From DASXMT01 sp963781305 (GTDB lineage: Bacteria; Actinomycetota; Acidimicrobiia; Acidimicrobiales; RAAP-2): DNA of 64,000 nucleotides. Made by a program: the position numbers and the translations under genes. The stretch lies in assembly GCA_963781305.1 (NCBI GenBank), contig CAWAFL010000011.1:1116001-1180000 (forward strand), read 5' to 3'. The notes beneath the pieces are model-generated. The model worked only from the letters and a program-made list of their open reading frames with translations. It was not told the origin of the DNA and ran no database searches. Shown one piece after another: positions 63,932 through 64,000 of this stretch (positions are counted from its first letter, which is position 1; each line of letters opens with the position of its first letter).

Positions 63932-64000
63932 AGCGAACCAAGATCGAATTCGTTTGAACTGGTGACCGTACCGCCAGTCCGAACGTGAGGAACACGACGA
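63928..64000 (-). CDS. 3' end of an upstream operon gene, partial
   Basis: The last 23 residues, ending TGGTVTSSNEFDLGSL, run in from the window edge and stop with TGA overlapping the next ATG. A signal peptidase would fit the operon, but nothing in these residues proves it. Confidence 0.4.
   Translation of the reverse strand, partial: RRVPHVRTGGTVTSSNEFDLGSL

Noticed and set aside
1..64000. tRNA, rRNA, riboswitch and CRISPR genes
   Set aside because: No cloverleaf-like T-arm/D-arm combination, rRNA core motif or spaced direct repeat array was seen by eye on either strand.

Overview
The window is high-GC DNA with many GTG starts and coding on both strands. Together the mycothiol-type (DinB/maleylpyruvate isomerase) enzymes, a LytR-CpsA-Psr protein, a DUF222/HNH protein, a DUF3501 protein and mycobacterial-type acyl-CoA genes point to an actinobacterium, probably a soil or aquatic Acidimicrobiia-like lineage. 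This is inferred from gene content; I see no rRNA or tRNA that would fix it.

Layout. 0-8 kb: the end of a GH15 glucoamylase/trehalase, a TetR regulator, then a leftward glycerol operon (glpD, an alkyl-DHAP-synthase-like FAD oxidase, a frameshifted glpK), divergent from a Fur-type regulator, rubrerythrin and DUF3501 module. 9-15 kb: a membrane diguanylate cyclase with a very long repetitive exported tail, a PRC-barrel-like protein, an alkylsulfatase-like metallo-hydrolase, ssb with a small companion, and a MoaF-like protein. 15-23.9 kb: a SWIM/SNF2 helicase, a repeat-rich gap, a small exported protein, msrB, two mycothiol-type enzymes, a TetR regulator and an ABM monooxygenase. 24-33.7 kb: lipid/steroid-type catabolism (FadE30-like and IpdF-like pair, a second acyl-CoA dehydrogenase, FadD3-like ligase, VOC protein) around a cyclase-AAA-LuxR giant regulator. 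33.8-47 kb: small proteins, a DHA2-type MFS pump, an isochorismatase-like hydrolase and nitrilase pair, an ABC-2 exporter, a GH5 endoglycoceramidase-like enzyme, a NAGPA-type lipoprotein and an LCP protein. 47.6-56.6 kb: acyl-CoA ligase, three CoA/SDR enzymes, TetR, HNH protein, an orphan ParD-like antitoxin and a FadA3-like thiolase. 56.9-64 kb: a SEC-C protein, an HTH/nucleotidyltransferase toxin-antitoxin-like pair and an operon of exported, Ig-like repeat proteins with a SipW-type signal sequence, cut by the window edge.

How parts work together. The glycerol block converts glycerol to DHAP and may feed ether-lipid synthesis. The Fur/rubrerythrin block is a peroxide or iron stress unit. 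The acyl-CoA genes resemble the late (HIP/CD-ring) steroid pathway known from mycobacteria, although here they are scattered rather than in one regulon.

Caveat. At least ten genuine-looking reading frames are broken by single-base indels (glpK, cyclase tail, thiolase, SEC-C gene, nucleotidyltransferase, the Ig-like gene several times, the small exported protein). In two places neighbouring repeat copies show the lost base directly. The density suggests consensus error in the assembly more than real gene decay, so I annotate these as single genes with frameshifts.
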